DNA of 64,000 bases from Acinetobacter genomosp. 15BJ. GTDB lineage: Bacteria; Pseudomonadota; Gammaproteobacteria; Pseudomonadales; Moraxellaceae. A program made the position numbers and the translations under genes. The stretch covers positions 2,022,995-2,086,994 of the forward strand of contig NZ_KE007347.1 in assembly GCF_000400715.1 (NCBI RefSeq), given 5' to 3'. A model generated the notes under the pieces. The model made no database searches, was not told the DNA's origin, and was given only the letters and a program-made list of their open reading frames with translations. Below are positions 1-9,031 of this stretch, in pieces. Position 1 is the first letter of the stretch. The number at the start of each line of letters is the position of its first letter.

Positions 1-6
1 CCTCAT
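1..6 (-). CDS. 5' end of a divergent gene, cut by the window edge
   Basis: Only a reverse-strand ATG (6..4) and one further codon lie inside the window. The call rests on a good ribosome binding site, AAAGGAAAT on the minus strand at 19..11, about 8 nt before the ATG. It would be divergent from metG and share its upstream region. In related Acinetobacter genomes a P-loop ATPase of the Mrp/ApbC family often sits here, but nothing in these six bases can show that. Confidence 0.35.
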
Positions 7-208
7 TGTTATTTCCTTTCTTTATTGAGCATGCAGCCATTATCTGTAAAGGAAATGTGTTTTGATTGAAGTACAAGTGAAGCTTTAATGAAGTTCTAGA
101 ATAACTAAAAATAGAGCTTGAAAAGATTTCACTGAATCCCTTGTGCAAGTCAGCTTCAAGTCATGTAAAATCATCTGCCTTGCAAATACGAATGAGAGAA
201 CAATATCC

Positions 209-2266
209 GTGCGTAAAATTTTAGTCACCAATGCCCTACCTTATGCCAATGGTCCTATCCATATGGGTCACTTACTCGGTTATATCCAAGCAGATATTTG
301 GGTTCGTGCGATGCGTGCAATGGGCCATGATGTGACTTATGTATGTGCGGATGATGCTCACGGTACAGCAATCATGCTACGTGCCGAAGCCAATGGGATT
401 AGCCCAGAACAACAAATTGCCAATGTTCAGAAAGAACATATCCGTGACTTTGATGGTTTTGGCGTACATTTCGATCACTATGATTCAACCAATAGTAACG
501 AGAACAAAGCACGTTCTGAAGAAATCTATATTAAAAACCGTGAAGCAGGCAATATTGCAATTCGTCCTGTTACTCAGTTATTCGATCCTGAAAAAGGCAT
601 GTTCCTGTCTGACCGTTTCATTAAAGGCACATGCCCGAAATGTAAAGCGGAAGATCAATACGGCGACGCTTGTGAAGTGTGCGGTACAACCTACAATGCC
701 ACTGAATTAGAAAACCCGCGCTCAACATTAAGTGGTGCGACCCCTGTTGAGAAATCATCAGATCACTACTTCTTTAAATTGCCGAATTTCTCAGAATACT
801 TACAGAAATGGACCCGTGACCAAGGCCGCCTGCCTGTTTCGATTGCCAACAAACTAGACGAATGGTTTGAAGCAGGCTTATCTGATTGGGATATTTCACG
901 CGATGCGCCTTATTTCGGTTTTGAAATTCCAGATGCACCAAACAAATATTTCTATGTTTGGGTCGATGCACCGATTGGTTATATGTCGAGTTTTGAAAAC
1001 TACATCAAAACTAAACGCCCTGATCTAAGCTTTGATGATTTTTGGAAAAAAGACAGCAATAAAGAAGTCTATCACTTCATCGGTAAAGATATCGTTTACT
1101 TCCATGCGCTGTTCTGGCCTGCAATGCTTGAAGGTGCTAACTACCGTACCCCATCAGGTTTATTCGTGAATGGTTTCTTGACGGTGAATGGTCAGAAGAT
1201 GTCGAAGTCTCGCGGGACTTTCATTAAAGCTGAAACCTATTTAGAGCATTTGAATCCTGAATATTTACGTTACTACTTTGCATCTAAGCTTTCTGACAAA
1301 GTTGAAGATTCAGATTTGAACCTAGACGACTTCGTTCAAAAAGTGAATTCTGACCTTGTGGGTAAAGTGGTGAATATTGCTAGCCGTTGTGCAAAATTCA
1401 TTAACACCAACTTCAATAATACTTTGTCAAATACATGTGCAGAGTCTGAACTGGTACAAAGCTTTATTGATGCAGGTGATTCAATCGCACAAGCTTATGA
1501 AGCACGTGAATTCTCTGCTGCAATCCGTGAAATCATGGCTTTGGCTGACCGCGCGAATCAATATATTGATGAGAAAAAACCGTGGGCACTTGCGAAGCAA
1601 GAAGGTCAGGAACAACAAGTTCATGATGTGTGTTCGGTGGGTATTAACTTATTCCGTCAACTTGCGATTTACTTGGCTCCAGTCCTACCAACGCTTGCTG
1701 CACAGGTTCAAGCCTTCTTACAGCTTGAAAGCTTTGACTTTGCATCACGTCAGCATATCTTGGTTGGACATGAAATTTCTCAATTCCAACCATTGATGCA
1801 ACGTGTTGATGCTAAAGCTGTTGCGGCAATGGTGGATGCCTCTAAAGACTCTTTAGCTGCTGCGGCAGAAGCGCCAAAAGTAGAGAAGAAAAAAGAAAAG
1901 AAAACCGAGAAGAAGCCTGAGCCAAAAGTAGGTGAAGCTGAAATTATCGGTATCGAAGATTTCATGAAGGTTGATCTTCGTGTAGCAAAAGTATTGGAAG
2001 CTGCCACTGTAGAAGGTTCTGATAAATTGCTGCAATTGACTTTAGATGTCGGTGAAGCTGAACCACGTAATGTGTTTAGTGGTATTCGTGAGTTTTATCA
2101 GCCAGAAGACCTAAAAGACAAGTTGGTGGTGATGGTGGCAAACCTTGCGCCACGTAAGATGCGCTTTGGTATTTCTAACGGTATGGTACTTGCCGCGGGT
2201 AATGGCGAAGGTGTTTGGGTGATTTCACCTGAATCTGGCGCTAAACCGGGTGATAAAGTGTCTTAA
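209..2266 (+). CDS. metG: Methionyl-tRNA synthetase
   Basis: Cytoplasmic class I aminoacyl-tRNA synthetase that charges tRNA-Met, including the initiator. With the GTG start at 209 the protein is 685 aa, close to the E. coli enzyme (677 aa). The class I signature HMGH is at residues 18-21 and KMSKS at 330-334. A zinc knuckle has Cys at 142, 145, 155 and 158. A Lys-rich linker (about 555-575) precedes a C-terminal EMAPII/Trbp111-like tRNA-binding domain (about 580-685). The reading frame stays open to an ATG at 143, but homology begins at [15 protein letters not shown] and a GAGAGA purine run lies just upstream of 209, so I prefer the GTG. A hairpin terminator follows at once. Confidence 0.97.
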   Translation: MRKILVTNALPYANGPIHMGHLLGYIQADIWVRAMRAMGHDVTYVCADDAHGTAIMLRAEANGISPEQQIANVQKEHIRDFDGFGVHFDHYDSTNSNENKARSEEIYIKNREAGNIAIRPVTQLFDPEKGMFLSDRFIKGTCPKCKAEDQYGDACEVCGTTYNATELENPRSTLSGATPVEKSSDHYFFKLPNFSEYLQKWTRDQGRLPVSIANKLDEWFEAGLSDWDISRDAPYFGFEIPDAPNKYFYVWVDAPIGYMSSFENYIKTKRPDLSFDDFWKKDSNKEVYHFIGKDIVYFHALFWPAMLEGANYRTPSGLFVNGFLTVNGQKMSKSRGTFIKAETYLEHLNPEYLRYYFASKLSDKVEDSDLNLDDFVQKVNSDLVGKVVNIASRCAKFINTNFNNTLSNTCAESELVQSFIDAGDSIAQAYEAREFSAAIREIMALADRANQYIDEKKPWALAKQEGQEQQVHDVCSVGINLFRQLAIYLAPVLPTLAAQVQAFLQLESFDFASRQHILVGHEISQFQPLMQRVDAKAVAAMVDASKDSLAAAAEAPKVEKKKEKKTEKKPEPKVGEAEIIGIEDFMKVDLRVAKVLEAATVEGSDKLLQLTLDVGEAEPRNVFSGIREFYQPEDLKDKLVVMVANLAPRKMRFGISNGMVLAAGNGEGVWVISPESGAKPGDKVS

Positions 2267-2272
2267 TCGAAT

Positions 2273-2306
2273 ATATGACTAGGCTTCTTCGGAAGCCTTG
2301 TCATAT
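2273..2306 (+). terminator. Rho-independent-type hairpin after metG
   Basis: A perfect stem AGGCTTC-TTCG-GAAGCCT with a stable TTCG tetraloop is extended across one mismatch by ATATGAC/GTCATAT. It starts 7 bases past the metG stop. The T-tract is weak, so it may also protect the transcript 3' end. Confidence 0.7.
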
Positions 2307-2314
2307 TGTCACAA

Positions 2315-3190
2315 TCATTTAATAAATGTTTTTATGCATGTTGTATTTTTTGCATGAATATAATCAATTTTACACTCATAAGTTAAAGCATATTCCCCTT
2401 CCAAAAAGCTTGTTAGATCAGTTGGTAGAGTTTCCTGCTCTATAGGTACAATAGATTCAAAACCAAAATCATCAATAATACGATTATTTTCACTAAATGC
2501 TTGAGTTTCACTTTGACTTAATTCTTGATGATCATTTCTCCACATAATCATCATGGATGCTTCATTAACACCATCTTCTCGTTGCTGCATATATAGAAGA
2601 TCAGTTTTTAAAATTTTATTCCGGTTTTTTAGAGTGAATTGGCGGACTTCTTCTAAATTTGTCTTTTTTTCCTCACAATCACATGGTAAAGCATCACTTG
2701 TTATCTTAGCTTGTAACCAATAATTTTGAATATTTAAATAAAAAAGCATGGTCTTTGGATCATATACAATTTTATTCAACTTAAGATTTATGTGTTTCTT
2801 TTGGGTTAAAAAATTTGTACAAAGCACGCCCTCTTTATTTTTTACTAGCTTAAATTCACTCGTTACGTCCTGTGTCAAACTTTGCTTTTTTTCAGGGTCT
2901 AAATGAATAAATATCTTATCCACATTTGCCTTAAAATTTTTATCATATCGACCATCTTTATCTAAAGCTTCAAACACATTGGTTTCAGCCCCATAAATTT
3001 CCTGCATTTGTTGAGGATATTTTTCTCGGCAATCTACAAAAAGTAATTGTTGAGAAATGAGCATTTTTAAAAATGTATCTGGATCAGCTACTCGTTCAGC
3101 AAAAACAGATTTACTTAAAAAAATTATGATGAAAATGATAAATATATTTCCATGATAATTTAATATTTTACAAAGCACAAAATTCTCCAT
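2315..3190 (-). CDS. Hypothetical exported protein
   Basis: I do not recognise this 291-aa protein. It opens with a basic/hydrophobic stretch (FIIFIIIFLSKSVFA, about residues 17-31) that looks like a Sec signal peptide cleaved after SVFA, so export to the periplasm is likely. The mature part is hydrophilic and has several cysteines, including CDC near residue 173. There is no clear ribosome binding site before the ATG at 3190, so the start is uncertain. The gene is clearly more AT-rich than metG and lies between the metG terminator and a decayed transposase, which suggests acquired, strain-variable DNA. It has no operon partner. Confidence 0.6.
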   Translation of the reverse strand: MENFVLCKILNYHGNIFIIFIIIFLSKSVFAERVADPDTFLKMLISQQLLFVDCREKYPQQMQEIYGAETNVFEALDKDGRYDKNFKANVDKIFIHLDPEKKQSLTQDVTSEFKLVKNKEGVLCTNFLTQKKHINLKLNKIVYDPKTMLFYLNIQNYWLQAKITSDALPCDCEEKKTNLEEVRQFTLKNRNKILKTDLLYMQQREDGVNEASMMIMWRNDHQELSQSETQAFSENNRIIDDFGFESIVPIEQETLPTDLTSFLEGEYALTYECKIDYIHAKNTTCIKTFIK

Positions 3191-3218
3191 TTTCTAATAT
3201 TTTATTGATCATTAAACC

Positions 3219-3545
3219 TTAGTCATAAGTTATTTCTAATTTAGATTTTCTTGTAGAATTAGATGAAGGTAAGCTATTCTCATCAAATGCATAAATCTCC
3301 AGATAATCTTTATCTGCAAAAATAAAGTCCCTATAGGAATTTGATTTAACTTTTTTCTAAATAGCTCAAAATTTTGTATTGAATCCCGACCGGCACATAA
3401 ACTTAGATTTTTTTAATTTTGTAGCCAATCGAAGCCTGTATTTAATCTTATACATATTTTTCTTATCACCCGAGCCTTTCTTCTGTTTTCAGACGTTTGA
3501 AATGGAATGTCTGTGGCATCTATAACCACAATATTCTATCGAAAA
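3219..3545 (-). pseudogene. Decayed IS5-like transposase, C-terminal remnant
   Basis: Reading the minus strand across frames recovers pieces of an IS5-type DDE transposase. A VVIDATDIPFQ block (around 3500-3540) matches the family's catalytic DATDIPIQ region. Then comes FELFRKKLNQIPIGTLFL, and in a shifted frame ADKDYLEIYAFDENSLP followed by NSTRKSKLEITYD and a stop at 3221..3219. The family normally reads LLADKGYQGI in this place. At least two frameshifts and an internal stop are needed, so it is not functional. I found no convincing terminal inverted repeats. It accounts for most of the gap between the exported orphan and the MBL gene. Confidence 0.72.
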
Positions 3546-3615
3546 AAACAGATGAAAAAATCCATCTCATGTGCTAAAAAATAGACAATTCAACTAATTT
3601 TGAGAATATTTATAA

Positions 3616-4587
3616 ATGAAAAAAATGCTGGCTTTGGCTCTATTGGGTTCATACTTCCCCCTACTTACTCATGCAGAAACAAGTAAAACTCTGCCAGTCA
3701 TTGAACAACAAAAACAGGTTGAGGGCTACTACCAACACCAAGTCGGTGATGTACAAATTACAGCCCTGCTTGATGGCACTAACTTTATGTCACCAAACTT
3801 GTTTAAAGATATTTCGCAGCAACAAGTCCAACAAATCTTGAAAAAGTACTACGCTGATCAAGACAAAGGCGTACAGACCTCAGTCAATGCTTTCCTTGTC
3901 AATACTGGAAAATCACTGGTTTTAGTCGATAGCGGTGCAGCCAGTTGTTTTGGTGCGCATTTAGGCTCGATTCTAAAAAACCTAGAGGCTTCAGGCTACA
4001 AACCTGAACAGGTCGATACCATTTTACTCACGCATTTGCATCCAGACCATGTGTGTGGCATCAGTAAAGATGGTGTTGCTAACTTCCCCAATGCAACTGT
4101 GTACGTTTCCAGTGATGAAGCCAATTATTGGCTAGATCCAAAACAGGCGGCTAAGCTTCCAAAAGATAAACAAGCGGGTTATGAAGGAACCGTGAAGCAC
4201 ATTAAACAGGCCATTGCACCGTACCAAGCCAAACAACGCTTTAAGACCTATAAACTCGGTGATGAAATTCAGGGTTTTAAAGTGATTAACACCGCGGGAC
4301 ATACGCCCGGTCACTTTAGCTATGAGTTAAAAACCAAAGGTGAAAGCGTGGTGTTTATTGGAGATATCGTGCATTCACACACCGTGCAATTTGATAAGCC
4401 CGAAACTGCGATTGAATATGATATTGACCCGAAAAAAGCAGTTGCAACCCGTTTAAAACAGTTTGCTGATTTCGCTAAAAACGGACAAACCATTGCTGCT
4501 CCCCATTTGCCTTTCCCGGGCATTGGGCATATTTATTCTGCTGATGGAAAAAGCTATCAATGGATTCCAGTGCATTTTAAAGATTAA
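3616..4587 (+). CDS. MBL-fold metallohydrolase, exported (methyl-parathion-hydrolase-like)
   Basis: A 323-aa metallo-beta-lactamase-fold hydrolase. Residues 1-20 form a signal peptide ending at THA, so it should act in the periplasm. The dinuclear metal motif THLHPDHVCG is at about residues 137-147, a second HTPGHFS block at about 235, and the metal-bridging Asp in FIGDIVHSH at about 250. The start of the mature domain (YYQHQVGDVQITALLDGT) resembles the methyl parathion hydrolase / lactonase branch of the superfamily. The substrate cannot be read from sequence: a lactone, phosphotriester or other ester is possible. The ribosome binding site is weak. It converges on lysE through a shared terminator. 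Confidence 0.85.
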   Translation: MKKMLALALLGSYFPLLTHAETSKTLPVIEQQKQVEGYYQHQVGDVQITALLDGTNFMSPNLFKDISQQQVQQILKKYYADQDKGVQTSVNAFLVNTGKSLVLVDSGAASCFGAHLGSILKNLEASGYKPEQVDTILLTHLHPDHVCGISKDGVANFPNATVYVSSDEANYWLDPKQAAKLPKDKQAGYEGTVKHIKQAIAPYQAKQRFKTYKLGDEIQGFKVINTAGHTPGHFSYELKTKGESVVFIGDIVHSHTVQFDKPETAIEYDIDPKKAVATRLKQFADFAKNGQTIAAPHLPFPGIGHIYSADGKSYQWIPVHFKD

Positions 4588-4610
4588 GCTGCGTGCGCTA
4601 ATTCTAGGCA

Positions 4611-4642
4611 ATAAAAAAGCGACCTTCTCGGTCGCTTTTTTC
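4611..4642. terminator. Bidirectional terminator between MBL gene and LysE exporter
   Basis: Stem GCGACC-TTCTC-GGTCGC flanked by an A-run on the left and T7 on the right. It serves the plus-strand MBL gene and, read in reverse, the minus-strand LysE gene. Confidence 0.88.
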
Positions 4643-4649
4643 TACGGCA

Positions 4650-5273
4650 TCATTTCATGCCAAAGATCAGCTTTAATCCGAGCAAGGTCATCACCCCACC
4701 CGCGATGCGATCAAATATCGATTTAGACTTTAAATAAACTTTACGTGGGCCTTCTGCTGACAGTGCCACTGCAACTAGCGAATACCAACCTGCATCAATA
4801 AAGAAACACAGCATTGGCAACACCACATAGTAATAACTTGGAATGTCTTTCGGTAATAAGGCGGTAAAAATACTGGCAAGGATAATCGCAATTTTCGGGT
4901 TACTTAACTGGGTAATTAACCCTAAACGAAAGGCTTGTGCATAGCTCATGCGATTCACAGTGCCATTGACTGTTTCCATCGGTTCTTTGGCATGTTTGAT
5001 AATTTTATACGCCAGCCAAAGCAAGTAAAGACCACCAAATATTTTAAGTGCGATATAAGCAGAAGGTACGGCTAATAAAATTGCCTGTAAACCCATAACA
5101 GCAAGCAAGCCAAATAAAGCTGCACCCGTCCCTGTTCCCAAAGCTGTGAAAAGTCCATGCTTACGAGAAATCGCAATTGAGTTTTTAGCCACATAAATAA
5201 ATGTAGGACCCGGGCTGATTGCACCCAACATTAAAGCCAAAGCAATTGAGCCTAAAATCAATAACGATGCCAA
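4650..5273 (-). CDS. LysE/RhtB-family amino-acid exporter
   Basis: A 207-aa inner-membrane protein of the LysE superfamily, which exports amino acids or related metabolites. The N-terminal hallmark GAISPGPTFIYVAKNSI (about residues 17-33) is present, followed by a glycine-rich helix (GTGTGAALFGLLAV) and about six hydrophobic segments. Length matches the family (about 205 aa). The substrate is not predictable; such proteins move lysine, threonine, homoserine or cysteine. It is a single gene with a 359-bp upstream gap, converging on the MBL gene. Confidence 0.9.
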   Translation of the reverse strand: MASLLILGSIALALMLGAISPGPTFIYVAKNSIAISRKHGLFTALGTGTGAALFGLLAVMGLQAILLAVPSAYIALKIFGGLYLLWLAYKIIKHAKEPMETVNGTVNRMSYAQAFRLGLITQLSNPKIAIILASIFTALLPKDIPSYYYVVLPMLCFFIDAGWYSLVAVALSAEGPRKVYLKSKSIFDRIAGGVMTLLGLKLIFGMK

Positions 5274-5377
5274 GTGAAACCTCTAGATTAGAATAATTTT
5301 CAAATATTAATTTTACTGAAAAAGCATCGCCAGAAGATATAAAAATTTTGACTAATCTCAGCAATTTTTGTGAGCTT

Positions 5378-5397
5378 TAATCAACAGAAGTTGATTA
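5378..5397. promoter_or_regulatory. Palindrome between lysE and oleate hydratase
   Basis: TAATCAAC-AGAA-GTTGATTA has perfect 8-bp arms and lies about 105 bp before the lysE start and 235 bp before ohyA. A second smaller palindrome, CCATAA-TAAAT-TTATGG (5572-5588), sits 45 bp before ohyA. The rest of this 359-bp gap (5274-5632) is AT-rich and I see no gene in it. Both sites are candidate operators only. Confidence 0.35.
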
Positions 5398-5632
5398 GAA
5401 AGCTATAAGCTAGAGCAAAGACTCAATTTACAATGAATATCAAACACTTAAAAATAGCATATTCATCTCCGTCATGGATCGAGTATCCGATTTTTCTATA
5501 AAACTAATTTTATGATCAAAATTTGTCATCCATTTTAGTGTAACTTTCATTTATTTTTAGCTATTTAAATCCCATAATAAATTTATGGAATTAAATTCAT
5601 TTTCATCAATAACGATAACCGAGGCACATTAG

Positions 5633-7255
5633 ATGCAAACTAAAAAATTGAAAAATTTAGACCCTTCACAATCACATCTGTGGATTATTGGCGGCGGTAT
5701 TGCTGGTATGGCGGCGGCAGCCTTTGCCATTCGTGATGCCAAAGTCCCTGCCCAACACATTCATATTTTAGAAGAACTTGAGGTCTCAGGTGGTTCAATG
5801 GATGGTGGCCATAACCCACTCAATCCCAATCATGCTTGGGTGACTCGTGGTGGAAGAATGTTGACCGATGAAACCTACCTCTGCACATGGGATCTGTTCT
5901 CCAGCATCCCCTCACTGGAAGATCCAAACATTTCTGTCCGTGAAGAATGCCGTGAATTTAATGACAAGATTAAAACCCATGCCCAAGCCCGTTTAATCGA
6001 TGCGAACCATGTCATTGCAGAAGCCGAAAAGCTTGGCTTATCCACCTTAAATCGTGCGCAGATGCTACGCCTATTGGCACTCAAAGAAGAACGGATTGGC
6101 AGCCGTCGTATTGATGAATTTTTTGATGATGCATTTTTCCAGAGCAATTTTTGGCGGATGTGGCGCACCACCTTTGCCTTTCAGAAATGGCATAGTGCAG
6201 CGGAATTACGCCGCTATTTCTTACGTTTTATTCAGGAATTACCCCGCATTCATACCTTGGCTGGGGTTAAGCGCACCAAATACAATCAATATGATTCGAT
6301 GATTTATCCATTACAACGTTGGTTAGTCGAGCAAGGTGTGGATGTGCGATTTGGTACTTATGTCACCGATGCTGATTTTATTGAAGATGAGCAAAGCAAA
6401 CAACGTAAGGCAAGCAAGCTTTATCTGAATCTCCCAGAAGGGACTGAACAGATTGCATTAGGTGAACATGATCTCGCATTATTTACCTTAGGTTCGATTA
6501 CAGCCGATTCACGTTATGGCGGTCAAAATGATGTGCCTGCCTTAATTCGTGATCGACAGGATCATGGCTGGCGCTTATGGGAAACCCTTGCACAAAAAGC
6601 ACCTGATTTTGGTCGCCCAATGACCTTTAATGGCAATATCGACGAACATAAATGGAAATCCTTTACCCTGACTCTGCATGATGATGTCCTGCTTAAACGC
6701 ATCATTGATTACACTGGCAATGAACCGGGAACGGGTGCACTGATGACTTGGTTTGAATCAGGCTGGCATTTATCCATCGTCGTGCCTGCACAGCCACATT
6801 TTGCTGATTTACCTGAAGGCAAATTTACCCTATGGGGCTATGGTTTTGAAATTGACCATATCGGTGACTACATCAAAAAACCAATGAGTGAAGCCACTGG
6901 GCAAGAAATTGTGATTGAGTTAATTCATCAACTCGGGTTCGACGATATTCTGGATCATGTACTGGCACATAGTGACATTACTACCGTGATGATGCCCTAT
7001 GCTTCTGCCCTGTTTGCTTGTCGTAAAGCGGGCGACCGTCCCTTACTGATTCCAGAAAATGCCGTTAATTTTGCTTTCTTGGGTCAATTTGTGGAATTAG
7101 AAGATGATGTGGTGTTTACCGTGGAATATTCCATCCGTGGTGCCATGCTCGCCATTTATCAGCTTTTAGGCGTAGACCGTGAAGTTCCTGAAATCTACAA
7201 CGGTCTGCTCGACCCTAAAGTCGGTTTAAAAGCCTTAGAAACCGTGTTTCACTAA
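5633..7255 (+). CDS. ohyA: Oleate hydratase (MCRA family flavoprotein)
   Basis: A 540-aa FAD-dependent fatty-acid hydratase of the myosin-cross-reactive antigen family. These enzymes add water to cis-9 unsaturated fatty acids such as oleate, giving 10-hydroxy acids. The N-terminal dinucleotide motif GGGIAGMAAAAF (about residues 20-31) is followed by the family blocks SGGSMDGGHNP, GGRM-DETYLCTWDLFSSIPS and FAFQKWHSAAELRRYFLRF, and by NQYDSMIYPLQRWL, which holds the family's conserved active-site tyrosine region. It is a little shorter than many members. The ribosome binding site is GAGG about 10 nt before the ATG. It stands alone; a role in detoxifying host or environmental fatty acids is the usual inference. 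Confidence 0.93.
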   Translation: MQTKKLKNLDPSQSHLWIIGGGIAGMAAAAFAIRDAKVPAQHIHILEELEVSGGSMDGGHNPLNPNHAWVTRGGRMLTDETYLCTWDLFSSIPSLEDPNISVREECREFNDKIKTHAQARLIDANHVIAEAEKLGLSTLNRAQMLRLLALKEERIGSRRIDEFFDDAFFQSNFWRMWRTTFAFQKWHSAAELRRYFLRFIQELPRIHTLAGVKRTKYNQYDSMIYPLQRWLVEQGVDVRFGTYVTDADFIEDEQSKQRKASKLYLNLPEGTEQIALGEHDLALFTLGSITADSRYGGQNDVPALIRDRQDHGWRLWETLAQKAPDFGRPMTFNGNIDEHKWKSFTLTLHDDVLLKRIIDYTGNEPGTGALMTWFESGWHLSIVVPAQPHFADLPEGKFTLWGYGFEIDHIGDYIKKPMSEATGQEIVIELIHQLGFDDILDHVLAHSDITTVMMPYASALFACRKAGDRPLLIPENAVNFAFLGQFVELEDDVVFTVEYSIRGAMLAIYQLLGVDREVPEIYNGLLDPKVGLKALETVFH

Positions 7256-7276
7256 ATCCGTCTGAATTATTAAAAT

Positions 7277-7301
7277 GAAGTAGATCTTGATGATCTACTT
7301 C
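7277..7301. terminator. Terminator between ohyA and the methyltransferase
   Basis: A perfect 10-bp stem GAAGTAGATC-TTGAT-GATCTACTTC between convergent genes. On the minus strand it is followed by ATTTTAAT, so it fits best as the end of the methyltransferase transcript. Confidence 0.7.
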
Positions 7302-7309
7302 AACTGCCC

Positions 7310-8068
7310 TCATCGGGCAAGAACCAAATACAACACTTCACTGCTGAACGAACCATCTGCTTGAATGCGATAATATTGCTGGGTTTGATCAGATGCCTTT
7401 TTCTGTAAATCACGAATGGTCTGAACTGCATATTCAGGGGTTTGCATCCGCTCTGTCCAACTCTTGAACTCTAAATCTAAATATTGCTTTTCAACGCTCT
7501 CGATCCTAAAACCTGCACATTCAGCAAAGCGCGTCCATTCTTGTAAACTATAATTGCGTACATGACTTAGATCTCGAATGGTTTCAATAGTCTGAAAGAA
7601 GGTATCCATCACTGGATTTGAGTGCCCTAAAATATCGACAATAATCACCTTGCCTTGCGGCGCCAATACACGGCGAATTTCCGCAATCGCCTGCGCGACG
7701 TTGTGCCAATGATGTGCTGAATAGCGCGTAATCACACAATCAAAGCTTTGATCTGCAAAGGGTAAACTCTCGGCAGCACCTTGCTGAGCAATCACATTAT
7801 TCAAGCCCTTTTGCTTGGCCTGTTGTGTCACCAATTCCACCATCGACGGCGTTAAATCATATGCGGTGACTTCATCGGTAAATGGTGCGATTTGATAGCT
7901 GACATGGCCACCACCACAACCTAGGTCCAACACGGTTTTAAATTGATGGGACTGGATCAAGTGCTGCATTTTTGCAAACTCAACACCTTGCGCATGCACC
8001 GCACTGTTTAAATAGGCTTGGGATTTATCTTGATATTGCTGTTGATTAACTTGATGCTGGGTATTCAT
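7310..8068 (-). CDS. Class I SAM-dependent methyltransferase
   Basis: A 252-aa cytoplasmic methyltransferase of the UbiE/Methyltransf_11 type. The SAM-binding motif VLDLGCGGGHVS is at about residues 47-58, then the acidic turn TAYDLTPSMV, AAESLPFADQSFDCV and the post-motif helix REIRRVLAPQGKVIIVDI-like segment. The start at 8068 is chosen because AAGGATAAG stands 4-6 nt before that ATG; the frame stays open 15 codons further upstream without a signal. The substrate is unknown. It lies 100 bp downstream of the DUF1345 gene on the same strand, with a 16-bp AT palindrome (8125-8140) between them. Confidence 0.88.
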   Translation of the reverse strand: MNTQHQVNQQQYQDKSQAYLNSAVHAQGVEFAKMQHLIQSHQFKTVLDLGCGGGHVSYQIAPFTDEVTAYDLTPSMVELVTQQAKQKGLNNVIAQQGAAESLPFADQSFDCVITRYSAHHWHNVAQAIAEIRRVLAPQGKVIIVDILGHSNPVMDTFFQTIETIRDLSHVRNYSLQEWTRFAECAGFRIESVEKQYLDLEFKSWTERMQTPEYAVQTIRDLQKKASDQTQQYYRIQADGSFSSEVLYLVLAR

Positions 8069-8168
8069 ATTCTTATCCTTGCGGTGTCGGTCTATATTTA
8101 AAATAGCCAACACCGATCAAAAATAAAAATGATCATTTTTAAATAAATTAATAAAAATAAGTTATTAA

Positions 8169-8846
8169 TTATAAGCCAATCAAACTGGCAGCAACATTGA
8201 TCGCAACCGCCAAAATTACGGTATTAAAAATAAAGGCCAACACACAATGAAAAATATTCAGATGCCTGAGTTCTGAGCTGGTAATCGAGACATCGGCCGT
8301 TTGTGCAGATGTCCCAATGATATAGCTAAAGTAGATAAAATCGAGATAATCGGGCTGATCTGTTTTAGGAAAATCTAAACCTGCTTCATGATGACGACTT
8401 TTGGCAAGGTAGTAATCATGGGCATAATGAATCGCAAATAAAGTATGCAGTAATAACCAAGTTGAAAAAATCGTGCCGATGGTCAGTAAAATCAGGGCAC
8501 TTTTTAAAATAGGCTGATCTTTAGGCACATGTCCCAATTGCACCACAATCGAAATAAAGCAGATCACAATGGCAACGAGAACGACGGTCAAGATCATCCA
8601 CTTGCCTTCATCCTGTTGCTTAGCACGTTGTAAAATATGGGTGGCGTCCAAATGCCACATCATTTTCAAGGTCAGAAATAAATACAGCCAAATGGCAATA
8701 TTCCAACCGAGCTGTAAGCAGGTTGCCCAATGCCATTGGGTAAAAAAATGTAAAGCCGCAAAAATCAAAAGCCCTAAAGAAAAAGTCGCAGACAAATATG
8801 GCCGATACTTTATTCCTTTTAGCAACCGCGGGATGAATCCTTGCAT
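8169..8846 (-). CDS. DUF1345 integral membrane protein
   Basis: A 225-aa inner-membrane protein with about five hydrophobic helices. The family motif is visible near the C-terminus as LDFIYFSYIIGTSAQTADVSI (split here: LDFIYFSYIIGTS then AQTADVSI), which is typical of DUF1345. No function has been assigned to the family that I can name. It is transcribed away from the TetR/efflux operon, separated by 185 bp that contain a palindromic candidate operator, so it could share that regulation. Confidence 0.85.
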   Translation of the reverse strand: MQGFIPRLLKGIKYRPYLSATFSLGLLIFAALHFFTQWHWATCLQLGWNIAIWLYLFLTLKMMWHLDATHILQRAKQQDEGKWMILTVVLVAIVICFISIVVQLGHVPKDQPILKSALILLTIGTIFSTWLLLHTLFAIHYAHDYYLAKSRHHEAGLDFPKTDQPDYLDFIYFSYIIGTSAQTADVSITSSELRHLNIFHCVLAFIFNTVILAVAINVAASLIGL

Positions 8847-8981
8847 TTTTTCACCTGTTTGTATTTTTTATGCATGAGTAATTTACCCTTATTTTTTAAC
8901 ACTGTATGGCCTTAGAAAAATCACTCGGAACGGCGATTTTACCGAAATTAAACAAAATAAAGTTTCTCAGCATATTTACTT

Positions 8982-8997
8982 CGGACAAAAATGTCCG
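8982..8997. promoter_or_regulatory. Candidate TetR operator CGGACA-N4-TGTCCG
   Basis: A perfect 6-bp inverted repeat with an AAAA spacer lies 35 bp before the tetR start codon, in the divergent region with the DUF1345 gene. TetR-family repressors usually bind short palindromes next to their own gene, so autoregulation of the efflux operon is the natural reading. Confidence 0.55.
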
Positions 8998-9031
8998 TTT
9001 AATTCATCTTATCTCCCAAGAAATTTTTATC

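Noticed and set aside
143..208. Upstream extension of metG to an ATG at 143
   Set aside because: The 22 added residues are not family-like; the GTG at 209 fits the MetG N-terminus.
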